Of a stretch of DNA of 15,975 bases, positions 1 to 6,863 are shown one piece after another. Numbering within the stretch: position 1 is the first letter of the stretch; each line of letters begins with the position of its first letter. Source of the stretch: a bacterium (GTDB taxonomy: Bacteria; Zhuqueibacterota; Zhuqueibacteria; Thermofontimicrobiales; Thermofontimicrobiaceae); the NCBI GenBank assembly GCA_025453735.1, contig JALOPY010000004.1, positions 1 through 15,975 of the forward strand. Direction: 5' to 3'. A program made the position numbers and the translations under genes. The notes beneath the pieces are model-generated. The model was given only the letters and a program-made list of their open reading frames with translations. It was not told where the DNA came from and ran no database searches.

Positions 1-27
1 AACTTTGAAATCCCGATTCTATCAAAT

Positions 28-60
28 AAAAAAAGGCAACTCTGGTAAGTTGCCTTTTTT
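28..60 (-). terminator. Intrinsic terminator of the supercluster, probably bidirectional
   Basis: Read on the minus strand, a perfect GGCAAC/GTTGCC stem (positions 54-49 and 40-35) with an 8-base loop is followed by seven U residues (34-28). It begins 22 bases after the rplQ stop. The opposite strand also reads as a terminator, because six T residues follow the stem at 55-60 and A-U pairing can lengthen the stem on both sides. It could therefore also stop a convergent transcript arriving from outside the left edge. The left 27 bases show nothing recognisable. Confidence 0.88.
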
Positions 61-82
61 AAGCAATATTAGCTATAAAATT

Positions 83-541
83 CTATTCTTCAGCCTGAGG
101 TTCTGGTTCCTCATCAGCTTTCTCAGTTGTTTTCTTTTTATCTTTATCAGTTTTCTTCTTTTCTTTTTTCTCTTTCCTGACACCTTCAAAGTCCACTAAT
201 TCGAGAAAAGCAACCTCAGCCCCATCGCCCTGTCTTCGGCCAAGCTTAATAATTCTGGTGTATCCGCCATTTCTCGAGCCGAACACCGGGACAATTTCAT
301 TGAATAATTCTTTAACGACTTTCTTATCTCGAACGGTTTGCAGCACGAGTCGCCTGGCAGCTAATGTTCCCTTTTTAGCAATGGTAATCAATCGCTCCAC
401 CATGGGACGAGTTTCCTTTGCTTTTAGCTTTGTCGTTTTGATACGCTTATGCTTGAGCAGTTCCGTTGATAGGTTCGCCAGTGTGGCTTTACGGTGGCTC
501 GCGGTTCGATTTAGTTTATTAAATGACTTTCTATGTCGCAT
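83..541 (-). CDS. rplQ: 50S ribosomal protein L17, with charged C-terminal extension
   Basis: L17 binds 23S rRNA near the exit-tunnel side of the large subunit. The protein is 152 residues. The start MRHRKSFNKLNR is the family's usual N-terminus, followed by the typical TASHRKATLANL segment. The core ends near residue 118 (VAFLELVDF). The frame is open up to 565, but ATG at 541 is chosen because AAGGA lies 8 bases upstream and the family begins here. Residues about 121-152 form an extra tail: a lysine-rich block (about 123-137) followed by an acidic block rich in Glu. This tail is probably disordered and exceeds the roughly 116-120 residues of a minimal L17. The gene is last in the alpha block, 20 bases after rpoA, and ends in TAG just before the terminator. 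Confidence 0.97.
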   Translation of the reverse strand: MRHRKSFNKLNRTASHRKATLANLSTELLKHKRIKTTKLKAKETRPMVERLITIAKKGTLAARRLVLQTVRDKKVVKELFNEIVPVFGSRNGGYTRIIKLGRRQGDGAEVAFLELVDFEGVRKEKKEKKKTDKDKKKTTEKADEEPEPQAEE

Positions 542-561
542 AATATCAATCCTTAGTTGAA

Positions 562-1548
562 TCAATAATTTTCAGACTTCAAATATTTATCCACATCCAT
601 TCCAAAATGGATGCCTTTTTCTTCTAATATTTTTGTCAACTCTGTCAAAGATTTTCTCCCAAAGTTTCTGAATTTCAGCATTTCCTGTTCATCCCGTTTC
701 ACAAGATCGCCTATGGTTTTAATGTTAGCTGCCATTAAACAGTTGTGAGAACGAACTGATAATTCCAACTCATCAACGCTCATTTTCAGCAGTTTTCGGA
801 TTCGCAGCATTTCTTCGTCGATCTCAGGGCTTTCTTCATGCTCGGGTTCAATATCAAAATTGATGAATAATTGAATATGATCTTTCAATATTTTTCCGGC
901 ATAGGTCAAAGCGTCGTCAGGCGTAATGCTGCCGTCTGTTTCGATTTCGAGGATCAAACGCTCATAATCAATTTTCTGCCCGACGCGCGTATTTTCGACT
1001 TTGATACCAACCCGGGTAACAGGCGAAAAAATCGAATCTACGGGAATTGTGCCGATCGGCTGATCAGGTAATTTATTTTCTTCGGCTGGAACATAGCCTT
1101 TTCCCCTGCCGATCCTCAGTTCTGCGCGAAATTTTGCATCTTTTCCAAGAGTCGCAATGTGCAAATCTGGATTCAATATTTCAAAATCGGCTGTTCCATC
1201 CTGAATATCAATCGCTTTAAAATCTTTCGGTCCTTCGAGATCCAGAACAACCTTATCCGGACGCTTGCTGATCAACTTAAATCGTACTTGTTTTAAATTT
1301 AAGATGATTTCAGCAACATCTTCGACGACGCCAGGTATGGTAGAAAATTCATGGAGAATCCCTTCTAAACGAATTGAAGTGATTGCTGCTCCCGGCAGCG
1401 AAGACAATAACACGCGACGAAGCGCGTTGCCGATCGTCACACCAAATCCGCGTTCTAATGGTTGAACGGTAAATTTTCCGTAGGTGTTGGTATATGATGA
1501 CTCATCTAATTCTATGCTTTCTGGCATACGAAAATTTGGCCAATTCAT
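562..1548 (-). CDS. rpoA: DNA-directed RNA polymerase alpha subunit
   Basis: Alpha dimerises to nucleate assembly of RNA polymerase and contacts promoter UP elements and activators. The protein is 328 residues from the ATG at 1548. The N-terminal assembly domain is clear (YGKFTVQPLERGFGVTIGNALRRVLLSSLPG near the start). The C-terminal helix-hairpin domain carries LSVRSHNCLMAANIKTIGDL, which contains the conserved Arg of the DNA-contacting face, and then FRNFGRKSLTEL. An in-frame GTG at 1557 would add three residues. It sits directly against the GAGGAG ribosome binding site (1557-1562), whereas the ATG lies 8 bases from it, so ATG is preferred. The gene follows rpsD after 87 bases that hold a hairpin, and is 20 bases before rplQ. 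Confidence 0.98.
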   Translation of the reverse strand: MNWPNFRMPESIELDESSYTNTYGKFTVQPLERGFGVTIGNALRRVLLSSLPGAAITSIRLEGILHEFSTIPGVVEDVAEIILNLKQVRFKLISKRPDKVVLDLEGPKDFKAIDIQDGTADFEILNPDLHIATLGKDAKFRAELRIGRGKGYVPAEENKLPDQPIGTIPVDSIFSPVTRVGIKVENTRVGQKIDYERLILEIETDGSITPDDALTYAGKILKDHIQLFINFDIEPEHEESPEIDEEMLRIRKLLKMSVDELELSVRSHNCLMAANIKTIGDLVKRDEQEMLKFRNFGRKSLTELTKILEEKGIHFGMDVDKYLKSENY

Positions 1549-1556
1549 CGATTTCA

Positions 1557-1562
1557 CTCCTC
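1557..1562 (-). promoter_or_regulatory. Ribosome binding site GAGGAG for rpoA
   Basis: GAGGAG on the minus strand ends 8 bases before the ATG at 1548, which is good spacing. It overlaps the alternative GTG at 1557, which makes that codon an unlikely start. The site therefore decides the rpoA start. Confidence 0.75.
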
Positions 1563-1580
1563 ACTTTTGAGGTTATATTT

Positions 1581-1618
1581 AAAAAATAATCAAAAGCGAC
1601 ATCGTAGCGATATCGCTC
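1581..1618 (-). terminator. Hairpin with U-rich tail between rpsD and rpoA (candidate attenuator)
   Basis: In the minus-strand transcript, AGCGAUAUCG (1617-1608) pairs with CGAUGUCGCU (1604-1595) around a CUA triloop. This gives ten pairs including one internal G-U; an outer G-U between 1618 and 1594 can add an eleventh. The stem is followed by UUUGAUUAUUUUUU (1594-1581), like an intrinsic terminator. On the opposite strand the G-U becomes a C-A mismatch, so the structure fits better as minus-strand RNA. It lies inside an operon upstream of rpoA, so any termination must be partial or regulated; it could also be a processing site. No protein ligand can be inferred. Confidence 0.5.
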
Positions 1619-1635
1619 ATTTTTTCTATTCCTTA

Positions 1636-2265
1636 TTACTTCGAATACAATTCCACAATCAAGGATTCGTTGATTTCAGCAGGAATGTCTTCTCGATTTG
1701 GCATCGTTAAAAAAGTGCCTGTTAAAGTTGCTTTATCAAGGCTGAGCCAGGAATACTGCCGATCGTCTTTGATCTTTCGTAATGAAGAGTGAATAGCGCC
1801 CATTTTCTTGCTTTTGTCTGTTACCTTTATAACATCCCCGACTTTTACTGAATATGAAGGAATATCAACGATAGTATCATTAACCAGGAAATGACGATGT
1901 CTTACTAATAATCTGGCTGTTTTTCGAGAGGCAGCGAATCCCAATCGATAGATCACGTTATCAAGGCGAGTTTCGAGCATGCGCAACAGGTTTTCTCCTG
2001 TGACGCCTTTCATCCCTTCAGCTTTCGCGAAATAATTTCTAAACTGACGTTCCAGAATACCGTAGATACGTCGGACTTTCTGTTTCTCGCGAAGCTGAAC
2101 GCCATATTCCGATTGTTTAAATCTTCTGGTGCGACCATGTTGACCTGGAGCATATCCTTTTCGTTCAAAGGGACATTTGTTCGTGTTGCATTTTGTTCCC
2201 TTCAAAAACAGTTTTTGACCTTCACGGCGACATAATTTGCAATCCGGTCCACTATATCTTGCCAT
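1636..2265 (-). CDS. rpsD: 30S ribosomal protein S4, zinc-binding form
   Basis: S4 is a primary 16S rRNA binder that starts assembly of the 30S body; in many bacteria it also controls its own operon. The protein is 209 residues, normal for the family. The N-terminus MARYSGPDCKLCRREG leads into a four-cysteine knuckle (C9, C12, C26, C31), so this is the zinc-type paralogue. The S4 RNA-binding domain follows from about residue 95 (METRLDNVIYRLGFAASRKTARLLVRH), and the C-terminus ends in NESLIVELYSK. The start is ATG with GGAGG about 10 bases upstream. It lies 48 bases after rpsK. The alpha-operon position makes it the candidate autoregulator here, although no pseudoknot like the E. coli one was identified. 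Confidence 0.98.
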   Translation of the reverse strand: MARYSGPDCKLCRREGQKLFLKGTKCNTNKCPFERKGYAPGQHGRTRRFKQSEYGVQLREKQKVRRIYGILERQFRNYFAKAEGMKGVTGENLLRMLETRLDNVIYRLGFAASRKTARLLVRHRHFLVNDTIVDIPSYSVKVGDVIKVTDKSKKMGAIHSSLRKIKDDRQYSWLSLDKATLTGTFLTMPNREDIPAEINESLIVELYSK

Positions 2266-2313
2266 CTATATTAAGCCTCCACTAACTTATTATCTTTACC
2301 AGTTTTTTTAATT

Positions 2314-2703
2314 TTATACACGACGTCTTTTCGGAGGTCGGCATCCATTATGAGGTATCGGTGTTACATCCTTAATGGCGGTAATTATCAAGCCAGCAGC
2401 TTGAATGGATCGCACTGCAGGCTCGCGTCCAGACCCGGGACCTTTGACCAAAACTTCGACTTTTTGAAGTCCCAGTTCCTTCGCCTCTTTGACAGCCGAC
2501 TCGGCTGCTAACTGAGCTGCAAAAGGCGTGCTTTTTCTCGATCCCTTGAAACCCAACCGTCCGGCTGATGCCCATGAAATTATATTGCCATAGTTATCAG
2601 TTATCGATATAATCGTATTGTTAAATGTCGCTTTGATATGGGCGACACCGGTAGCCTCTACCTTTTCCCGTTTTCGTGTTCGTTTTGCTTTCGGATTAGC
2701 CAA
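2314..2703 (-). CDS. rpsK: 30S ribosomal protein S11
   Basis: S11 sits on the 30S platform near the E site and the mRNA exit. The protein is 129 residues. The conserved segment VAHIKATFNNTIISITD is near the N-terminus. GPGSGREPAVRSIQAAGL is in the middle, and the signature C-terminus is PIPHNGCRPPKRRRV, which includes the Asn-Gly that becomes isoaspartate in some bacteria. The start codon is TTG at 2703, fixed by GGAGG at 2710-2714 with 6-base spacing and by the family N-terminus; no upstream ATG serves it. It follows rpsM after a 101-base gap, unusually long for this cluster. Confidence 0.97.
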   Translation of the reverse strand: MANPKAKRTRKREKVEATGVAHIKATFNNTIISITDNYGNIISWASAGRLGFKGSRKSTPFAAQLAAESAVKEAKELGLQKVEVLVKGPGSGREPAVRSIQAAGLIITAIKDVTPIPHNGCRPPKRRRV

Positions 2704-2709
2704 TTCAAA

Positions 2710-2714
2710 CCTCC
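2710..2714 (-). promoter_or_regulatory. Ribosome binding site GGAGG supporting the rpsK TTG start
   Basis: GGAGG ends 6 bases before the TTG at 2703. A weak CAGAA/TTCTG stem (2728-2724 with 2718-2714, loop of 5) touches the 5' edge of this site on the minus-strand RNA, so modest control of access is conceivable. Confidence 0.7.
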
Positions 2715-2804
2715 AGAAATAGCTTCTGTTTTATCTATCGTTAAAATTTATTATCCTATTTAATAAAAAAATAGTCCACCAAATCTGTGAATGATTTTTC
2801 CAGA

Positions 2805-3182
2805 TTATGTTGTTTTCGCCTTTTTCCCAACCCCAACGCCTCTTCTCTTGCCGCCACGCGTTCGCGCGTTGGTGTGTGTTCTTTGCCCACGAACCGGTAA
2901 TCCGCGACGATGTCGAATACCACGATAACAACCAATGTCCATCAATCGCTTGATATTCATCGAAACTTCTGCGCGTAAACCACCCTCGACCTTATAATCT
3001 GCAAGTGCGGTTCGTATCCTTCCCACTTCATCGTTAGTCAAATCTTTTACTCGTGTGTCGGGATTCACCTTTGATTTTTCGAGGACTTCCCTGGATAGCG
3101 AGGGACCTATTCCAAAAATATAGGTTAATCCAATTTCCACTCGTTTTTCTTTGGGAAGATCAACTCCTGCAATTCGAGCCAA
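2805..3182 (-). CDS. rpsM: 30S ribosomal protein S13
   Basis: S13 lies in the 30S head, contacts the P-site tRNA and forms bridges to the 50S subunit. The protein is 125 residues. MARIAGVDLPKEKRVEIGLTYIFGIG is the family N-terminus with its helix-two-turn-helix. The C-terminal RGIRHRRGLPVRGQRTHTNARTR stretch, which contacts tRNA, is intact, as is the basic lysine-rich tail. The start is TTG at 3182, preceded by a full AGGAGG at 3188-3193 with 5-base spacing. It opens the alpha block, 31 bases after rpmJ. No long leader for S4 binding is present in front of it. Confidence 0.97.
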   Translation of the reverse strand: MARIAGVDLPKEKRVEIGLTYIFGIGPSLSREVLEKSKVNPDTRVKDLTNDEVGRIRTALADYKVEGGLRAEVSMNIKRLMDIGCYRGIRHRRGLPVRGQRTHTNARTRGGKRRGVGVGKKAKTT

Positions 3183-3187
3183 AATTT

Positions 3188-3193
3188 CCTCCT
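3188..3193 (-). promoter_or_regulatory. Ribosome binding site AGGAGG supporting the rpsM TTG start
   Basis: A perfect anti-16S match, AGGAGG, ends 5 bases before the TTG at 3182. The strong site may compensate for the weak start codon. Confidence 0.8.
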
Positions 3194-3213
3194 GATGATA
3201 ATATTATTAGTTA

Positions 3214-3327
3214 TTAACCCTGTCGCTGTTTGTGTCGAGGATTTTTGCAAATAACAACAACTCTCCCCTTACGCTTTACTATTTTGCAGCTTTCGCATAT
3301 CTTTTTTACTGAAGATCGTACTTTCAT
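3214..3327 (-). CDS. rpmJ: 50S ribosomal protein L36, zinc-binding form
   Basis: This is the smallest ribosomal protein here, 37 residues: MKVRSSVKKICESCKIVKRK and then GRVVVICKNPRHKQRQG. The zinc ligands C11, C14, C27 and H32 are all present, so this is the C+ form that folds around one zinc in the 50S subunit. The start is ATG at 3327 with GGAG 5 bases upstream, and the gene ends in tandem stops (TAA TAA). It lies 59 bases after infA and 31 bases before rpsM, the usual bacterial context. Its short length makes it easy to miss in automated calls, but the match is unambiguous. Confidence 0.97.
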   Translation of the reverse strand: MKVRSSVKKICESCKIVKRKGRVVVICKNPRHKQRQG

Positions 3328-3386
3328 ATTCGCTCCAAAAATTTTTCGAACACCTCGTGTCACTTTTTATTAGTGCTCATCTTGAA

Positions 3387-3605
3387 TTACTTATATCGAT
3401 AAGTAATTCGCCCTCGTGTCAGGTCATAAGGCGATAATTCTATGGTTACCTTATCTCCTGGTAATATTTTAATGAAATGCATTCGCATCTTGCCAGAAAT
3501 ATGCGCCAGCACCTGATGCCCATTTTCTAATTCAACTTTGAACGATGCATTGGGAAGAGTCTCAATAATGGTTCCATCAACTTTTATTGGTTCTTCCTTT
3601 GGCAT
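3387..3605 (-). CDS. infA: Translation initiation factor IF-1
   Basis: IF-1 occupies the 30S A site during initiation and works with IF-2 and IF-3. The protein is 72 residues, exactly the usual size, and folds as a single OB-fold domain. Recognisable segments are KVDGTIIETLPNASFKVEL, VLAHISGKMRMHFIKILPGD and the C-terminal SPYDLTRGRITYRYK. The start is ATG with GGAG 8 bases upstream. It follows map after an 18-base gap and precedes rpmJ, the standard order. Nothing unusual is seen in the protein. Confidence 0.98.
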   Translation of the reverse strand: MPKEEPIKVDGTIIETLPNASFKVELENGHQVLAHISGKMRMHFIKILPGDKVTIELSPYDLTRGRITYRYK

Positions 3606-3623
3606 AAAGATAACTCCGTGAGT

Positions 3624-4376
3624 TTAAATCCCATCAGTTAAAATATCTATTCCGTTTGCAGTGATGGCAATTGTATGTTCAAAATGAGCTGAGGGCATGC
3701 CATCGTCTGTTCTTACGGTCCACTTATCATTGCTATCAAAAAAAACCTGGTAGCCACCCATATTCACCATTGGCTCGATGGCTAAAACCATTCCTGGCTT
3801 CAATCTCGGTCCCTGGCGGGGCGGTCCATAATTTGGAATCTGCGGATCTTCGTGCAATCGTCTTCCGACACCATGTCCGACCAGATCTCGAACCACCGAA
3901 AAACCAGCTTGTTCAACGTGCGTTTGAATCGAATGTGAAATATCCGAGAGTCTGTTACCGACTTTTGCCGCTTCAAGTCCTTTGTATAGAGCTTCTCTGG
4001 TGATGCGAACTAACTTTCTGGTCTTTTCCGGGATGTTTCCTAACACAAAGGTTTTTGCTGCATCGCCAAAATAATTTTGGAACTCGACCCCGATATCGAT
4101 ACTCACAATCTGTCCGGTCTTCAGCTTTCTCTTGCCAGGTATGCCATGCACAACCTCATCGTCGATGGAGATGCAGGCACTTGCTGGAAAGCCTCGATAC
4201 CCCTTAAATGCGGGAATTGCGCCACGAGAACGAATAAACTCTTCTATTGCATTATCAATTGCTATCGTCTCAATGCCTGGCTCGATGATCTGCTCAATAT
4301 AATTTAAAGTATCTACAACGATTCGACTGCTTTTTCGGATCAGCTCTATCTCGCGGGGGCTTTTTATAATTATCAT
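3624..4376 (-). CDS. map: Type I methionine aminopeptidase
   Basis: This enzyme removes the initiator methionine from nascent proteins at the ribosome exit. The protein is 250 residues of one pita-bread domain, with no extra N-terminal zinc domain. The dinuclear metal ligands are visible: D94 (SIDIG), D105 (FGDAA), H168 (GHGVG), E201 (IEPM) and E233 (FEHT). The substrate-site histidines H77 (VVHGIPG) and H175 (LHEDP) are also present, so it should be active. Its ATG overlaps the adk stop as ATGA (4373-4376), implying translational coupling. infA follows 18 bases later. Being co-expressed with ribosomal proteins fits its housekeeping role. Confidence 0.98.
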   Translation of the reverse strand: MIIIKSPREIELIRKSSRIVVDTLNYIEQIIEPGIETIAIDNAIEEFIRSRGAIPAFKGYRGFPASACISIDDEVVHGIPGKRKLKTGQIVSIDIGVEFQNYFGDAAKTFVLGNIPEKTRKLVRITREALYKGLEAAKVGNRLSDISHSIQTHVEQAGFSVVRDLVGHGVGRRLHEDPQIPNYGPPRQGPRLKPGMVLAIEPMVNMGGYQVFFDSNDKWTVRTDDGMPSAHFEHTIAITANGIDILTDGI

Positions 4377-5029
4377 TTAACTTCGTTATCTAAAAAATAC
4401 CTGATTCGTCTCTGTATTTCCGCTATCGTCCCGGTAGCCTCAAAAGTTGTTAGTTTCCCTTGTTTCTTGAAATACCTTTGCAATGGCATCGTTTTTTCGT
4501 CGTAAACCTTTAAACGCCGCTTGACTGTTTCTTCCGTATCATCGGCACGCTGAACGATATCTCCCTGGCATACTTCGCAGTTGTTATCGCTCGGTGGAGG
4601 ATTCGTTATCACGTTATAATCTTTGCCACAATTTCGGCAGACACGACGGCTGGTTAACCTTGCTATAATTTCGTTCTCGGGTACTTCCAGCGCAATCACA
4701 GCGTTGATTGGCTTTTTCAAATTTTCAAGGTACGCATCCAATGCAGCCGCTTGCGTGACCGTTCTCGGGAATCCGTCTAAAATAAAACCATTTTGACAAT
4801 CAGCTTCTGTCAATCGCTGTTGGATTAAGCCGATCATCACATCATCAGGAACTAACTCGCCTTTTTCCATGACCGTTCGGGCTTTATTTCCCAGGTCGGT
4901 TCGCTTTTCAATGGCGGTTCGTAATATATCGCCTGTGGATATATTCGGAATGTGATAGCGTTCGCTTAATAATTTGCCCTGCGTTCCTTTCCCTGTTCCA
5001 GGAGCACCCAACATGATGAGTTGCATCAT
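4373..5029 (-). CDS. adk: Adenylate kinase, zinc-lid type
   Basis: The enzyme catalyses ATP + AMP = 2 ADP in the cytoplasm. The protein is 218 residues. The P-loop GAPGTGKGT is at 8-16, the AMP-binding segment STGDILR at 31-37, and DGFPRT at 85-90. The lid carries four cysteines (C131, C134, C151, C154), the zinc-binding form common in Gram-positive and many other bacteria. Two ATGs in tandem (5029 and 5026) can start it. GAGG upstream is 4 bases from the first and 7 from the second, so the second may be used, shortening the protein by one residue. It follows secY after 39 bases and overlaps map by four bases. Confidence 0.97.
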   Translation of the reverse strand: MMQLIMLGAPGTGKGTQGKLLSERYHIPNISTGDILRTAIEKRTDLGNKARTVMEKGELVPDDVMIGLIQQRLTEADCQNGFILDGFPRTVTQAAALDAYLENLKKPINAVIALEVPENEIIARLTSRRVCRNCGKDYNVITNPPPSDNNCEVCQGDIVQRADDTEETVKRRLKVYDEKTMPLQRYFKKQGKLTTFEATGTIAEIQRRIRYFLDNEVK

Positions 5030-5068
5030 TCTACCTCACCGGTTGTTCACGATCGGAGCTATACAGGA

Positions 5069-6403
5069 TTAGGCTCTTCTTCTGCCTCTTAATTTGCTGC
5101 CCTTCAAAAATCCGTCATAATGTCGCATTAACAAATGCGATTCTATTTGTTGCAGTGTATCCAACGCCACACCGACGATAATTAGCAGCGACGTTCCTCC
5201 AAAGAAGGATGCAAATGTAAACGAAACGTTTGTAAACTTTGTGATAAAGTACGGAAAAATTGCCACAATCGCCAGGAATATTGAGCCTGGCAATGTGATA
5301 CGTGTCAAAATATTATCAATAAAATCCGCGGTCTTTTTTCCGGGACGAACGCCAGGAATAAATCCACCGTATTTCTTCATATTATCCGCAACATCAACTG
5401 GATTGAATGCGATAGCTGTGTAAAAATAGGTAAAAAATACAATCATGCTGCCATAGACTATCCAGTAAATAACCGAAGTATATTCAAAATAACTGGAAAC
5501 GGTATTGACAAAGTCACTGCCAGGGAAGAAGGTTTTGATCGTGCCTGGCACAAACATAATGGACTGGGCAAAGATTATCGGCATCACACCTGCGGTATTG
5601 ACTCGCAGCGGAATATGAGTACTTTGACCGCCATAAACTTTTCGTCCAATCACCCGCTTCGCATATTGCACTGGAATCTTCCGCATCCCCTGAGTTAGCA
5701 AAACGACAGCGGCAACCGTGACAACCATCAACGCTAAGAGAAAAACTTCAGTCAAAATTGCCCGGTTACCACCGATAACCTGGTCGATTTCTGTTGCAAT
5801 TGCGTTGGGAAATCGAGCAATGATTCCGGTAAAGATAATCAGCGAAATTCCATTGCCAATGCCTCGTTCGGTAATCTGCTCGCCGAGCCACATGATCAAT
5901 ACTGAGCCGCTCGCCATGGTGATCATGGTCATGATCCGAAACATAAACCCCGGGTTAGGTACCACCATTTGCCCGGAAGCTGTTGTTCCGATACTTTCCA
6001 GAAAAACTGCTAATCCATACGCTTGAAGGGCAGAAATCAACACCGTGCCATAACGGGTGTATTGCGTAATTTTCTTTCTCCCTTCCTCGCCTTCTTTCTG
6101 TAATTTTTGGAAATATGGTATCACGGCTCCAAGCAATTGGAGAATAATCGATGCAGAAATATAGGGCATGATACCCAATGCGAACACGGTTGCCTGGCTT
6201 AATGCGCCGCCGGCAAACATATCGTACAGGCTAAAAATGCCACCGCCTCCCATTTGTTCGAAAAATTGAAACAATGCTTTTCCATTGATGCCGGGAACCG
6301 GAATGTGTCCGCCGATGCGATCCACAATTAAAATGAATAGCGTAAATAAAATTCGTTTTTTCAGGTCAGGGATACGGAAAATACTTTGAATGCTTTTCAT
6401 CAT
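5069..6403 (-). CDS. secY: Protein translocase subunit SecY
   Basis: SecY is the inner-membrane channel for protein export and membrane insertion, working with SecE, SecG and SecA. The protein is 444 residues with ten predicted membrane segments. TM1 is at about 18-36, followed by IPVPGI; the plug and TM2 region is at 53-98 (GGGGIFSLYDMFAGGALSQ). The cytosolic loop GFIPGVRPGKKTADFI holds R353, corresponding to the essential E. coli R357. The C-terminus FLKGSKLRGRRRA is typical. An aspartate, D28, stands next to R29 where aromatic residues are usual. ATG ATG begins it, and the first ATG overlaps the rplO stop; GGAGG lies about 11 bases upstream within rplO. It is last in the spc block. Confidence 0.98.
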   Translation of the reverse strand: MMKSIQSIFRIPDLKKRILFTLFILIVDRIGGHIPVPGINGKALFQFFEQMGGGGIFSLYDMFAGGALSQATVFALGIMPYISASIILQLLGAVIPYFQKLQKEGEEGRKKITQYTRYGTVLISALQAYGLAVFLESIGTTASGQMVVPNPGFMFRIMTMITMASGSVLIMWLGEQITERGIGNGISLIIFTGIIARFPNAIATEIDQVIGGNRAILTEVFLLALMVVTVAAVVLLTQGMRKIPVQYAKRVIGRKVYGGQSTHIPLRVNTAGVMPIIFAQSIMFVPGTIKTFFPGSDFVNTVSSYFEYTSVIYWIVYGSMIVFFTYFYTAIAFNPVDVADNMKKYGGFIPGVRPGKKTADFIDNILTRITLPGSIFLAIVAIFPYFITKFTNVSFTFASFFGGTSLLIIVGVALDTLQQIESHLLMRHYDGFLKGSKLRGRRRA

Positions 6404-6840
6404 AAAACAGAGATCCTCCCTTGAGCTGCGGTTATCTTTTCTCTGGCAGATTTCGAAAAAGCATGAGCATGGATTTCGATCTCCCGGGTCAGCTCTCCGT
6501 CGCCTAAAATTTTAACCGGAACGTCTTGCTTTTTAATGAGTCCCTTTTCAAATAGCACTTGAGGATCAATTTTAGTAATTCTTTTGATTCGCTCTAAATC
6601 GCGCAAATTTACAATCTGAATTTCGCTTTTAAATCGGTTATGAAATCCTCGTTTCGGAAGACGGCGTTGGAGTGGAGTCTGGCCTCCTTCAAATCCAATT
6701 TTGCTCTTATAACCAGCTCGTGAGCGAGCCCCTTTTTCACCACGACAGCTTGTTTTTCCATGACCGGAACCCGGTCCTCGTCCGACTCGCTTTCTGTTCT
6801 TTCTCGATCCTGGCGCGTATGTTAGCGTGCTGAGATTCAT
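6400..6840 (-). CDS. rplO: 50S ribosomal protein L15
   Basis: L15 is a late-assembly 23S rRNA binder with a long glycine-rich N-terminal extension that threads into the subunit. The protein is 146 residues. The signature segments RKNRKRVGRGPGSGHGKTS, GYKSKIGFEGGQTPLQRRLP and KRGFHNRF are visible. The globular C-terminal half ends in SAREKITAAQGRISVL. The start is ATG with GAGGA about 5 bases upstream. It lies 23 bases after rpmD, and its TGA overlaps the secY start, coupling the last ribosomal gene of the block to the translocon. Confidence 0.97.
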   Translation of the reverse strand: MNLSTLTYAPGSRKNRKRVGRGPGSGHGKTSCRGEKGARSRAGYKSKIGFEGGQTPLQRRLPKRGFHNRFKSEIQIVNLRDLERIKRITKIDPQVLFEKGLIKKQDVPVKILGDGELTREIEIHAHAFSKSAREKITAAQGRISVL

Positions 6841-6863
6841 AACTTCCTCTATTCTAAATAAGT

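Noticed and set aside
2731..2931. Minus-strand open frame of 66 codons overlapping the end of rpsM
   Set aside because: It is in another frame of the rpsM 3' end and the spacer, has no recognisable motif, and S13 accounts for the region.
3183..3213. Possible S4-binding pseudoknot in front of rpsM
   Set aside because: Only 31 bases separate rpmJ and rpsM, too short for the E. coli alpha leader pseudoknot, and no stem was seen.
3328..3386. AAAAATTTTT palindrome and small GACAC/GTGTT stem between infA and rpmJ
   Set aside because: Stems are at most five pairs, no U-tract follows in the right place, and such patterns are common in AT-rich spacers.
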